A DNA stretch of 21,875 bases from the NCBI GenBank assembly GCA_964620345.1, contig CAZUHK010000026.1:1-21875 (forward strand). The letters run 5' to 3'. The notes under the pieces were generated by a model. The model had not been told where the DNA came from and searched no databases. It saw nothing but the letters and a program-made list of their open reading frames with translations. The stretch comes from CAZUHK01 sp964620345 (GTDB lineage Bacteria; Planctomycetota; Phycisphaerae; Phycisphaerales; Zrk34). The position numbers were made by a program, and so were the translations under genes. The first letter of the stretch is position 1. Every line of letters begins with the position of its first letter. This document shows, piece by piece, positions 15,320-21,875 of the stretch.

Positions 15320-16699
15320 TCACGAGCCGACGGTTTGCAGCGGTTGGTTGGATCGGGCTTGGGCTGTCGCGTCGGTCGGTGGTTCGTCCGCCCGGTGTAC
15401 GCCCAGTTGCACGTAGTCGCGGCGGAAAAGCAGGTCGATCGTCCAGTCCAGCGCGATGCGCAGGCGTCGGCCCCAGCCGGGCATCTTCATCAGGTACACC
15501 GTGCGCCACAGCCACCACGCGACGAAGCCCGAGAGCTTGACGCCCATCACCTTCGCCACCGCGGTTCTGCAGCCCAGGGCCGCGAGCGTGCCGAGCATCT
15601 TGAACTCGAACGCCTCGGGCCGCTCGCTGCGCAGCACACGCCGGATGTTGTTCGCCACCGCCGGGCCCATGCGCGACGCGTGCTGGGCCGTGGCGGGGTA
15701 CACGCTGCCATCGGGCGCATGGTTCACCGCACAGTCGCCGATCGCCCAGACGTTGTCGTACCCCTTGACGCGCAGGTCCGGCTCGCATTCGATGTAGCCG
15801 CGCTGATCCTTGGGCAGGTCCAGGTCGGCCACCGCCCGGGGCGGGGCGATGCCGGCGGTCCAGATGCAGGTGCGCGAGTCGAGCACCCGGCCGTCGTCCA
15901 GCTCGACTTCGTGCTCGCCGACGCGGCCGACCTTGTGGTTCAGCTCGATCCTCACGCCGCGCGATTCGAGCGTCTGCCGGGCGTAGTCGGCCAGGTCCGC
16001 GTCGAGCGTGGGCAGCACGCGCTGCTGCATCTCGACCAGCGTGACCCGCACGTCGCCGGGGCTGACGTTGGGGTAGCGCCCCGCCGCCCGCTTGAGGAAC
16101 ACCTCGAACTCGCCGGCCACCTCGACGCCCGAGTAGCTGCCGCCGACCACCACCAAGTGCAACAGCTCCCGTCGCAGTGCCGCGTCGTCGACCGCGTCGG
16201 CCAGCTCGAGATGGCGGATCGCCCGATCGCGCAGCGCGACGGCGTCGGCCAGGGACTTGAGCTCAAAGCCGTGCTCGGCCAGGCCCGGCACCGGCGGCAG
16301 CATCGTCTGACTGCCCAGCGCGATCACCAGGTGGTCGTACTCGAGCTCGCGATGCACCCGCCCGCCGTCCAGCTCGAGCCCGATGCGCTGCGCGTCGAAG
16401 TCGATGCGGCCGACCCGGCCCATGACGAACCGCGCCCCGCCGATCATCGTCCGCAGCGACACCACCGCGTGCCGCGGCTCCAGCGCGCCGGTCCCGGCCT
16501 CGACCAGCAGGGGTGTGAAGATGAAGAAGTTGTTGCGATCGACCAGCGTGACGTCGAGCGGTTCGCCGGCGCCGGCCCGGCCCAGCGTCCGCGCCGCGTA
16601 CGCCCCGCCAAACCCCCCGCCGAGGATCACGATGCGACGACGCCGCCCGCCGTTCGCCCCGCGCGCTGTCGATGTCGATGCCGAAGCCGAAGCCGCCAT
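15320..16699 (-). CDS. ndh: Type II NADH dehydrogenase (NAD(P)/FAD-dependent oxidoreductase)
   Basis: NDH-2 is a single-subunit, non-proton-pumping FAD enzyme passing electrons from NADH to quinone at the inner membrane face. The 459-aa protein has IVILGGGFGGAYAAR (FAD Rossmann, residues 23-37), NNFFIFTPLL, DHLVIALGSQT, and a second nucleotide motif VVVGGSYSGVEVAGEF for NADH. TCIWTAGIAP and the FAD-binding VWAIGDCA follow. After about residue 400 an amphipathic, Trp/Arg-rich part (SGFVAWWLWRTVYLMKMPGWGRR, split here for length) matches the membrane-attachment region of NDH-2. The N-terminus has a short low-complexity Ala/Ser extension. An AAAGG about 10 nt upstream supports the start. It is convergent with zwf. 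Some relatives are annotated as generic pyridine nucleotide oxidoreductases. Confidence 0.92.
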   Translation of the reverse strand: MAASASASTSTARGANGGRRRRIVILGGGFGGAYAARTLGRAGAGEPLDVTLVDRNNFFIFTPLLVEAGTGALEPRHAVVSLRTMIGGARFVMGRVGRIDFDAQRIGLELDGGRVHRELEYDHLVIALGSQTMLPPVPGLAEHGFELKSLADAVALRDRAIRHLELADAVDDAALRRELLHLVVVGGSYSGVEVAGEFEVFLKRAAGRYPNVSPGDVRVTLVEMQQRVLPTLDADLADYARQTLESRGVRIELNHKVGRVGEHEVELDDGRVLDSRTCIWTAGIAPPRAVADLDLPKDQRGYIECEPDLRVKGYDNVWAIGDCAVNHAPDGSVYPATAQHASRMGPAVANNIRRVLRSERPEAFEFKMLGTLAALGCRTAVAKVMGVKLSGFVAWWLWRTVYLMKMPGWGRRLRIALDWTIDLLFRRDYVQLGVHRADEPPTDATAQARSNQPLQTVGS

Positions 16700-16805
16700 G
16701 ATCCCACTGCCTTTCAGTTGTTACTGAAATAATCGTAGGCGTCGCACCACGCGGCATCCAGCGTATGCTGTGGCTTCAACCGCTTCACGCAAACGAGCAT
16801 CGACA

Positions 16806-17168
16806 ATGGCCAAGAACGTACTGGGTGGCGAACTGCAAACGTGCTCGACACAACCGCGGACCGGCTGGTTCCGCGATGGCTGCTGCAACACCGGCGAGGG
16901 CGACCTGGGCGTGCACGTGGTCTGCGCGGTGATGACGGATCAATTCCTGCGATTCGGCGCCGTGCGGGGCAACGATCTGAGCACGCCCAACCCCGCGATG
17001 GGTTTCCCGGGCCTCGAGCCCGGCGACCGCTGGTGCCTGTGCGCCGCGCGGTGGGTCGAGGCGCTCGAGGCCGGCTGCGCCCCGCCGGTCGTGCTCGAAG
17101 CCACGCACATGCTCGCCCTGGAGCACTGCGACCTGGACGACCTCAAGGCCCACGCCGCGGGGGTGTGA
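16806..17168 (+). CDS. DUF2237 family protein
   Basis: The 120-aa protein begins MAKNVLGGELQTCSTQPRTG, then FRDGCCNTGEGDLGVHVVCAVMT, RGNDLSTPNP, FPGLEPGDRWCLCAARW and PPVVLEATH. These blocks match the widespread DUF2237 family very closely along its full length. It has several conserved cysteines (CST, GCCNTG, WCLCAARW), which suggest metal or redox chemistry, but no biochemical function is established that I know of. Start at 16806 follows from the conserved MAKNVLG beginning; an in-frame ATG at 16770 is upstream without family support. It is convergent with thiC. Confidence 0.93.
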   Translation: MAKNVLGGELQTCSTQPRTGWFRDGCCNTGEGDLGVHVVCAVMTDQFLRFGAVRGNDLSTPNPAMGFPGLEPGDRWCLCAARWVEALEAGCAPPVVLEATHMLALEHCDLDDLKAHAAGV

Positions 17169-17201
17169 TCCGCATGAGAATGAGCGGCGCCGGGGGGGAA
17201 G

Positions 17202-17294
17202 CCCGGGGCGGGGACGCCCGGGCTCGCTGGGGGCTGGAGCGGGGGCGATGCGCGGGGGTGGGACTCGAGCGAGCCCGGCCGTCCCCGGCCCGGG
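17202..17294 (+). repeat. Large imperfect inverted repeat (27-bp arms, 39-nt loop) between convergent genes
   Basis: Arm 17202-17228 (CCCGGGGCGGGGACGCCCG then GGCTCGCT) is complementary to 17268-17294 at 25 of 27 positions. It lies between the convergent DUF2237 and thiC genes. No T tract follows on either strand. It could work as a bidirectional, Rho-independent-like barrier or be a repeat family member. Confidence 0.75.
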
Positions 17295-17324
17295 CGTGCG
17301 GCACGGGCATCGCGCCGCGTCCGC

Positions 17325-19172
17325 TTACTTCACCGCGTTCGCGTCCTGCAGGCGCTTGGCGGTGTCGTCGTCGACGTAGTCCGAGTGACAGGCGAGCTTT
17401 TCATCCCGGCCTTTGCTCGCGAGGCGGTGCAGGACCTCGGGCGGCAGGTTGCCGCGCTGTTCGAGAATGGTGCGCTGCTCATCGGTCAGCGCGGCGGTGA
17501 CCTTGGGCTTGTCCCAGGTCATCTGCTCGTCCTTGCCGCTGGCCCAGTCCTGGATTTCCTTGCTGATCCGCACGCTGCACCAGTCGTGGCCACACATCGC
17601 GCAGAAGTCGGTGTCGACATCGAGGTCTTCATCGTGGTAGGCGCGGGCGGTGTCGGGGTCGAACGCCAGGGCGATGTGCTTGTCCCAGTTCAGCGCCGCG
17701 CGGGCTTTGGTCAGCTCGTCGTCCCAGTCGCGCGTGCCGGGGATGCCCAGGGCGACGTCGGCGGCGTGGGCGGCGATCTTGTAGGCGATGCAGCCCTGCT
17801 TCACATCGTCCTTCTTGGGCAGGCCCAGGTGTTCCTTGGGCGTGACGTAGCAGAGCATGCTCGCGCCGTGGTACGCCGCGGCGGTCGCGCCGATGCAACT
17901 GGTGATGTGGTCATACCCGGGGAACGTGTCGGTCACCAGCGGCCCGAGCACGTAGAACGGCGCGCCGTGGCACAGGGCACGCTCGAGCTTCATGTTGTAT
18001 TCGATCTGATCGAACGGCACGTGCCCGGGGCCTTCGATCATCACCTGCACGCCCTGTCGCCAGGCGCGTTCGGTGAGGCGGCCCAGCTCGACCAGCTCGG
18101 CGAGCTGACATTCGTCGGTCGCGTCGGCCAGGCCGCCGGGCCGGCAGCCGTCGCCGATGCTGAACGTCACGTCGTACCGCCGCATAATCTGGCAGATGTC
18201 TTCCCACGCGGTGTTGGTGGGGTTCTGCCGGTCGTGGATGAGCATCCACTTGGCCAGCAGCGACCCGCCGCGCGACACCAGGCCGATCAGGCGCTTGCGG
18301 ACCAGCGGCAGGTGTTCTTTGAGCACGCCGGCGTGGATGGTCATGTAGTCCACGCCCTGCGCCGCCTGATGCGCGACCGTTTCGAGGATCACGCCTTCGT
18401 CGAGATCTTCGAGCTTGCGGCCGATGATCATCGAGTAGATCGGCACGGTGCCGATGGGCACGGCGCTGTTGCGGATGATCGCCTCGCGGCAGGCGTCCAG
18501 GTCGCCGCCGGTGGACAGGTCCATCACCGTGTCGGCGCCCCAGCGTTCGGCCCACCTGAGCTTCTCGACTTCATCATCGGTGCTGGACGACACGGGCGAG
18601 GCGCCCATGTTGGCGTTGATCTTGGTCTTGCTCGCCCGGCCGATCGCCATCGGGTCGAGCTGATAGCCCAGGTGCACCTTGTTGGCGGGGATCACCATGC
18701 GGCCTGCGGCGACCTCGTCGCGCACCTGCTCGGGGGTGAGGTGGCCTTCGCGCCGGGCGACGCGCTTCATCTCGGGGGTGAGGTGTCCGAGCCGGGCGTG
18801 CTCGAGCTGGGTGCTGGGCTCGAAACCCTCGGGATAGGCGACGGTGCGCTGCGTGCCATCGGCCTGGGTGAAACGAGCGACGCAGAGCGCGTCATCCTCG
18901 CCGCTGCGCTGATCCCCTTGGTCGCTTCGTTCCTTCGTCGCTTCGTCGCTCAGCGACGTGTGCCAACCGTCGGGCATGAAATCCCACGCGGTCTTGCTGG
19001 ACGGCGTGGGCATGCCGGGCGTGTCGGGGCTGGAAAACGCCAGGGCCGCGCCGACCCGCGGCGGGTTGGCGAAGCTGCCGGGCGTGGTGGCCTCGCCGGT
19101 GGCCGGGTCGGCGCCGATCGGGGGCAGGTGATAAGCGTGCGGGCGTGGGGTCGGTTGATTGGAACGGATCAT
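17325..19172 (-). CDS. thiC: Phosphomethylpyrimidine synthase ThiC
   Basis: ThiC is the radical-SAM enzyme that converts aminoimidazole ribotide to hydroxymethylpyrimidine phosphate for thiamine. The 615-aa protein has KTKINANMGASPVSSS, the AVPIGTVPIYS and GVDYMTIHAGVL segments, IEGPGHVPFDQI, LGPLVTDTFPGYDHIT, and the noncanonical cluster motif C524-A-M-C527-G-H-D-W-C532 near the C-terminus. Residues about 73-94, in the variable N-terminal region before FTQADGTQRTVAYPEGFEP, hold a charged low-complexity stretch (SDEATKERSDQGDQRSG) that looks like an inserted repeat. The start at 19172 follows the TPP riboswitch, and its ribosome site is inside the aptamer. Length is normal. Confidence 0.97.
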   Translation of the reverse strand: MIRSNQPTPRPHAYHLPPIGADPATGEATTPGSFANPPRVGAALAFSSPDTPGMPTPSSKTAWDFMPDGWHTSLSDEATKERSDQGDQRSGEDDALCVARFTQADGTQRTVAYPEGFEPSTQLEHARLGHLTPEMKRVARREGHLTPEQVRDEVAAGRMVIPANKVHLGYQLDPMAIGRASKTKINANMGASPVSSSTDDEVEKLRWAERWGADTVMDLSTGGDLDACREAIIRNSAVPIGTVPIYSMIIGRKLEDLDEGVILETVAHQAAQGVDYMTIHAGVLKEHLPLVRKRLIGLVSRGGSLLAKWMLIHDRQNPTNTAWEDICQIMRRYDVTFSIGDGCRPGGLADATDECQLAELVELGRLTERAWRQGVQVMIEGPGHVPFDQIEYNMKLERALCHGAPFYVLGPLVTDTFPGYDHITSCIGATAAAYHGASMLCYVTPKEHLGLPKKDDVKQGCIAYKIAAHAADVALGIPGTRDWDDELTKARAALNWDKHIALAFDPDTARAYHDEDLDVDTDFCAMCGHDWCSVRISKEIQDWASGKDEQMTWDKPKVTAALTDEQRTILEQRGNLPPEVLHRLASKGRDEKLACHSDYVDDDTAKRLQDANAVK

Positions 19173-19178
19173 GGCGGT

Positions 19179-19267
19179 CCGCCTTCCTACGCCGGTGTGA
19201 ACCGGATCAGGTTCCAGGGTGTGATCTCAGCCCGCGCTCCATCAAACTGCGCGGGCACCCCTGGCGG
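19179..19267 (-). promoter_or_regulatory. TPP riboswitch (THI element) upstream of thiC
   Basis: In transcript order: P1 strand CCGCC, then CAGGGGTGCCC, the CTGAGA box (GGCTGAGATCACACCCTGG), then GAACCTGATC, GGTTCACACCGGCGTAGGA and the closing P1 strand GGCGG. These are the conserved thi-box cores. The aptamer ends only 6 nt before the ATG, with AGGAAGG (the probable ribosome site) in its 3' strand. No intrinsic terminator fits between aptamer and gene, so control is most likely at translation initiation by sequestering this site when TPP is bound. Confidence 0.95.
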
Positions 19268-19312
19268 TGCGTATCACTATCAGCATATGCGCGCCGCCCG
19301 GCGGTGTCACGC

Positions 19313-21043
19313 TCACCTCGGATCGTACCGCTGGGCGATGGGCATGCGGCGGCCGAAGCCGAACGCCCGGCCGGTGACCTTCAGGCCCGGGGGCATCTGC
19401 TTGCGCTTGTATTCATTGCGGTCGATGAGCTTGACGACCCGCAGCACGAGATCTTCGTCGACGCCGGTGTCGTCGATGATCCGCCTGGCCGATTGCTCCT
19501 GCTCGACGTAGCGGTCGATGATCTGGTCGAGCACGTCGTAGGGCGGCAGGGTGTCCTGATCGGTCTGGTCGGGCCGCAACTCGGCGCTGGGGGGCTTGGT
19601 GATGGTGTTTTCGGGGATCGGTGGGCCGGCGGCGGCGCCGTGCAGCTCGCAGGCGTCGCTGTTGATGTAGCGGGCCAGCTCGTACACCAGCGTCTTGGGC
19701 ACGTCGCTGAGCACGGCCAGGCCGCCGGCCATGTCGCCGTACAGCGTGCAGTAGCCCACGGCCATCTCGCTCTTGTTGCCGGTGGTCAGCAGCAGTCGGC
19801 CGAACTTGTTGGAAAACGACATGAGGATCAGCCCGCGCAGCCGCGCCTGCACGTTCTCCTCGGCGGTGCCCGGTTGGGTGCCGGCGAAGTACGGCACGAG
19901 CGTCTGCTCCATCGCCAGGTGGGCCGTTTCGATGGGGATGTTGTGACACACCACGCCCAGCGATTGGGCCAGCGTGATCGAGTCGTCGGCCGCGCCGCTC
20001 GATGAATAGCGCGACGGCATGGTGATGCCCAGCACGTGGTCGGAGCCCAGCGCCGCGGTGGCGACGCACGCGGTGACCGCCGAGTCGATCCCGCCGGACA
20101 GGCCGATCACCACGTCGGCAAACCCGCACTTGCGGCAGTAGTCGCGCACGCCCAGCACCACCGCCGCCCAGACCGCGGCGACGCCCGAGCGCGGCGTGTG
20201 CATTTTCGATTTTCGATTTTCGATTTTCGATTCGCCCCCAAGCCCGGTCATGGCCGAGTCCGCGAGGCCTTGGCCGGGATCTCTGCCAATATCGACGATC
20301 ACCAGATCTTCCTCGAAATCTTTCGCGTGCGCCATCAGCTCGCCGTCTGCGCCGACAACGCACGAGTTGCCATCGAAGATCAATTCATCGTTGGCGCCGA
20401 CCTGGTTGACGAAGACGATCGGCAGGCCGTGCTCCCGCGCGAGCTGTCGCATGATGCTCAGCCGCGTGGCGTGCTTGCCGGTGATGAACGGCGAGGCCGA
20501 GCAATTGATGAACAGCTTCGCCCCCGCCGCGGCCAGGCCGTCGATCGGGTTGTCGTGGTAGATCCGCCGGTCGAAGTGCTCCGCGGCGTTCCACAGGTCT
20601 TCGCAGATGCTGATGCCGATGGGCGTGCCATCGACGTGCGCGACGTCGATCTGCTTGCCCGGCTCGAAGTAGCGGTGCTCGTCGAACACATCGTAGGTCG
20701 GCAGCAGCGCCTTGAAGCGGCGGTCGATCACCTCGCCGCCGACGCAAAGTGCCGCGGCGTTGCGCAGCGGCCGACCCGGGCCGGTGTGGGGCATCGGCAG
20801 GCCCACGATCGCCGCGACATCCGTGCATCGCTCGGCGATGCGCTGCAGCGCCCGCTCGCACCGCTGGATCACCGCGGGCTTGAGCAGCAGATCCTTCGGC
20901 GGGTAGCCGATGATCGACAGCTCGGGAAACACCACCAGCGCCGCCCCCGCGTCGCCCGCCCGGTCCAGCGCGGCCAGGTGCTTGTCGGTGTTGCCGGCGA
21001 TGTCGCCGATCGTCGGATTAAGCTGTGCCAGCGCCAGACGCAT
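19313..21043 (-). CDS. nadE: Glutamine-dependent NAD+ synthetase
   Basis: NadE amidates nicotinic acid adenine dinucleotide to NAD+ with ammonia from glutamine. The 576-aa protein has an N-terminal CN-hydrolase (glutaminase) domain with E41 (VFPEL), K111 (RRFKALLP) and C147 (SICEDLW) as catalytic triad. The synthetase domain begins near residue 285 with the ATP PP-loop S316-G-G-I-D-S321 and has LLTTGNKSEMAVGYCTLYGDMAGG, then a C-terminal KRKQMPPGLKVTGRAFGFGRRMPIAQ block. Residues 271-281 (ESKIENRKSKM) are encoded by a tandem heptamer in the linker. TACAAT ends 6 nt before ATG 21043 and no Shine-Dalgarno is seen, so the gene is probably leaderless. Confidence 0.97.
   Translation of the reverse strand: MRLALAQLNPTIGDIAGNTDKHLAALDRAGDAGAALVVFPELSIIGYPPKDLLLKPAVIQRCERALQRIAERCTDVAAIVGLPMPHTGPGRPLRNAAALCVGGEVIDRRFKALLPTYDVFDEHRYFEPGKQIDVAHVDGTPIGISICEDLWNAAEHFDRRIYHDNPIDGLAAAGAKLFINCSASPFITGKHATRLSIMRQLAREHGLPIVFVNQVGANDELIFDGNSCVVGADGELMAHAKDFEEDLVIVDIGRDPGQGLADSAMTGLGGESKIENRKSKMHTPRSGVAAVWAAVVLGVRDYCRKCGFADVVIGLSGGIDSAVTACVATAALGSDHVLGITMPSRYSSSGAADDSITLAQSLGVVCHNIPIETAHLAMEQTLVPYFAGTQPGTAEENVQARLRGLILMSFSNKFGRLLLTTGNKSEMAVGYCTLYGDMAGGLAVLSDVPKTLVYELARYINSDACELHGAAAGPPIPENTITKPPSAELRPDQTDQDTLPPYDVLDQIIDRYVEQEQSARRIIDDTGVDEDLVLRVVKLIDRNEYKRKQMPPGLKVTGRAFGFGRRMPIAQRYDPR
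20203..20230 (+). repeat. Four perfect tandem heptamers (TTTTCGA) inside nadE
   Basis: TTTTCGA is repeated four times without change and is followed by a partial unit. It is AT-rich in a GC-rich gene and encodes the hydrophilic ESKIENRKSK segment between the two NadE domains. Because the unit is 7 bp, loss or gain of one unit would shift the frame of the synthetase domain. Confidence 0.95.
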
Positions 21044-21049
21044 GCGGCC

Positions 21050-21055
21050 ATTGTA
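21050..21055 (-). promoter_or_regulatory. Putative -10 of nadE (leaderless start)
   Basis: On the minus strand TACAAT is separated by six bases (GGCCGC) from the nadE ATG. A transcript starting at the normal distance would begin at the start codon. No convincing -35 is present. Confidence 0.4.
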
Positions 21056-21088
21056 GCTATAGCGGCCCAGACGCGATCGGCGGACGAT

Positions 21089-21179
21089 CCACGAAGATCA
21101 CCAAGGCCGCGAAGGTCACAAAGCCAAACCCGCAAGACCGTATCGCTTTGTGCTCCCGGTGGCTTTGAGTGCTTCGTGG
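21089..21179 (+). repeat. Imperfect inverted repeat made of 9-bp units (CACGAAGGC-like)
   Basis: The left arm (21089-21124) reads as four degenerate 9-mers: CACGAAGAT, CACCAAGGC, CGCGAAGGT, CACAAAGCC. The right arm (21145-21179) is its approximate reverse complement, ending GCTTCGTGG. The arms are about 35 bp with a 20-nt loop. It occupies the gap between the HMA-lipoprotein gene and nadE, both on the minus strand, and may separate their transcripts. Confidence 0.7.
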
Positions 21180-21195
21180 TTCATCGGCACCCCGC

Positions 21196-21576
21196 TTACT
21201 CGGCCACCTTCGCCGCGTAACCCGCGGCGGTGACCGCGTCGGCGCACTTGGCGCCGTCGCACGCTTCGCCTCCGCACTGGATGTACGCCTTGCCCGTTTC
21301 GGCCGAGACGTTCACGGCCGCGACTTCGGGCAGGGCGCTGAGCGCCTTGACGACCGACCCCTCGCAGCCGGCGCAGGTCATGCCTTCGACATCGAGCACC
21401 ATCGTGGCCGTCGCCGCGGTGACCGATTCGTCGAGCTTGCTGACCGGTGCGGCGTTGTTGCTTTGGGCCGGGGGGGCTGGGTCTTCAGCGGACCCGCACG
21501 CGGCGAGCGCGAACACGGCGGCGGCCAAAACCAGCGCCACGCCGAACCGGGTCGCCTGAACAAGTGGATGATGCAT
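21196..21576 (-). CDS. HMA (heavy-metal-associated) domain lipoprotein
   Basis: The 126-aa protein has a hydrophobic signal segment ending in L-A-A-C27, a good lipobox, so it is probably anchored outside the cytoplasmic membrane. After a short linker, residues about 58-126 form a ferredoxin-like HMA domain with G-M-T-C68-A-G-C71, the soft-metal (Cu, Hg, Zn) binding loop. Three more cysteines, C101, C106 and C111, occur in a short Gly-rich stretch (CGGEACDGAKC) where MerP/Atx1-like domains normally lack them. The start is supported by GGAGA 6 nt upstream. A TAATAT (21618-21623, minus strand) is a plausible -10. No metal transporter or sensor is visible next to it. The metal is unknown. Confidence 0.88.
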   Translation of the reverse strand: MHHPLVQATRFGVALVLAAAVFALAACGSAEDPAPPAQSNNAAPVSKLDESVTAATATMVLDVEGMTCAGCEGSVVKALSALPEVAAVNVSAETGKAYIQCGGEACDGAKCADAVTAAGYAAKVAE

Positions 21577-21635
21577 CGCAAATCTCCGTGTGTGTGGTGG
21601 AACGAAAGCAGGTGAAAATATTACTCGAAAAATCG

Positions 21636-21663
21636 TTGACTGACGCGGTCTGGCGTCGATAAT
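21636..21663 (+). promoter_or_regulatory. Putative rightward sigma70 promoter
   Basis: TTGACT (21636-21641) and GATAAT (21658-21663) are separated by 16 bp on the plus strand. This is among the best -35/-10 pairs in the window. It points away from the HMA gene towards the right edge, where no convincing ORF is present. Confidence 0.5.
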
Positions 21664-21669
21664 TATGTT

Positions 21670-21875
21670 GTCGCTCAAAGGCCGGTCGGCCAGCCGCGAT
21701 GGGAAAACCCCGCGTGGCCCCGGCAAGGCGGAGCGGCCGAGCGAACGGGCGAAACCTCACCGTTCGCGCGTTGTGCCGCGGGTGACGGCCCGCGGCGGAC
21801 AGAGCCCGGCGGCCCACGCTCAGCCGGCCAGTCACCGGCTGGGTCCAAGGCGACGGCTGGGGAAGTTTCTCTAGC
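21670..21875 (+). ncRNA. Candidate structured RNA (unidentified), runs to or past the right edge
   Basis: Downstream of the promoter at 21636-21663 the sequence contains four clean hairpins in a row. They are 21688-21719 (GGCCA...TGGCC with inner CGCG and GGG/CCC pairs around AAAA), 21741-21767 (GCGAACGG/CCGTTCGC), 21775-21796 (GCCGCGGG/CCCGCGGC) and 21821-21841 (CAGCCGG/CCGGCTG). I compared it by eye with RNase P RNA, tmRNA, SRP RNA and 6S RNA and recognised none. It could equally be a long leader of a gene beyond the window. High GC content makes chance hairpins common. Confidence 0.25.

Noticed and set aside
21665..21874. 69-codon, very basic plus-strand ORF at the right edge
   Set aside because: Its ATG is 2 nt after the -10 element, so it would not be in the transcript. 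Composition is Arg/Pro/Ala-rich low complexity, and the DNA is better described by hairpins.
21670..21875. RNase P RNA, tmRNA, SRP RNA or 6S RNA at the right edge
   Set aside because: None of their conserved cores (for example GGAAAGTCCGGGC for RNase P, GGAAGGAAGCAG-type loop for SRP, tRNA-like end for tmRNA) is present in the visible part.

Overview
The window is about 21.9 kb of GC-rich, densely coded bacterial chromosome on which nearly every gene is a single housekeeping or accessory gene rather than part of a long operon. The protein families present (sulfatase, Gfo/Idh/MocA oxidoreductase, PhyH dioxygenase next to an AraC regulator, an HTH protein with a C-terminal membrane anchor, DUF2237, class I-beta DAHP synthase), the mixture of Shine-Dalgarno and apparently leaderless starts, and the intergenic mini-repeats suggest a Planctomycetota chromosome, most likely class Phycisphaerae. 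That placement is inferred from gene content only.

Layout, left to right: the 5' end of rpsD (ribosomal protein S4, minus) with a long leader; a sulfatase (minus) divergent from a GH2-like lipoprotein (plus); tRNA-Ser(GGA) (minus); a truB-deoC pair with overlapping stop and start codons (plus); a Gfo/Idh/MocA dehydrogenase (minus); the DAHP synthase gene (minus) preceded by a transcription attenuator with an aromatic leader peptide and a small membrane-protein gene; a remnant of an IS1595-type transposase; an HTH/acidic/two-TM protein (minus); a metallophosphoesterase (plus); tRNA-Glu(UUC) (minus); a PhyH dioxygenase (minus) divergent from an AraC regulator (plus); a RAYT-like HUH transposase flanked by two 104-bp hairpin repeats; zwf (plus) tail to tail with a type II NADH dehydrogenase (minus); a DUF2237 gene (plus); thiC (minus) under a TPP riboswitch; nadE (minus); an HMA-domain lipoprotein (minus); and a possible structured RNA at the right edge.

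The most interesting item is upstream of the DAHP synthase gene. A 26-codon ORF with its own Shine-Dalgarno carries the block FYFWRFFF, is followed by a possible antiterminator and then by a strong hairpin with a T5 tract. This is the architecture of ribosome-mediated attenuation, sensing Phe, Tyr and Trp together at the first step of the shikimate pathway. The leader start codon overlaps the stop codon of a 71-aa membrane protein, so the two are probably translationally coupled.

Secondary themes are: a RAYT-like transposase bracketed by near-identical palindromic repeats; simple repeats that have invaded coding sequence at tolerant positions (a heptamer in the NadE linker, a hydrophilic block in the ThiC N-terminus); several genes whose -10 element lies 6-7 nt before the start codon and which lack a Shine-Dalgarno; and several large intergenic inverted repeats.
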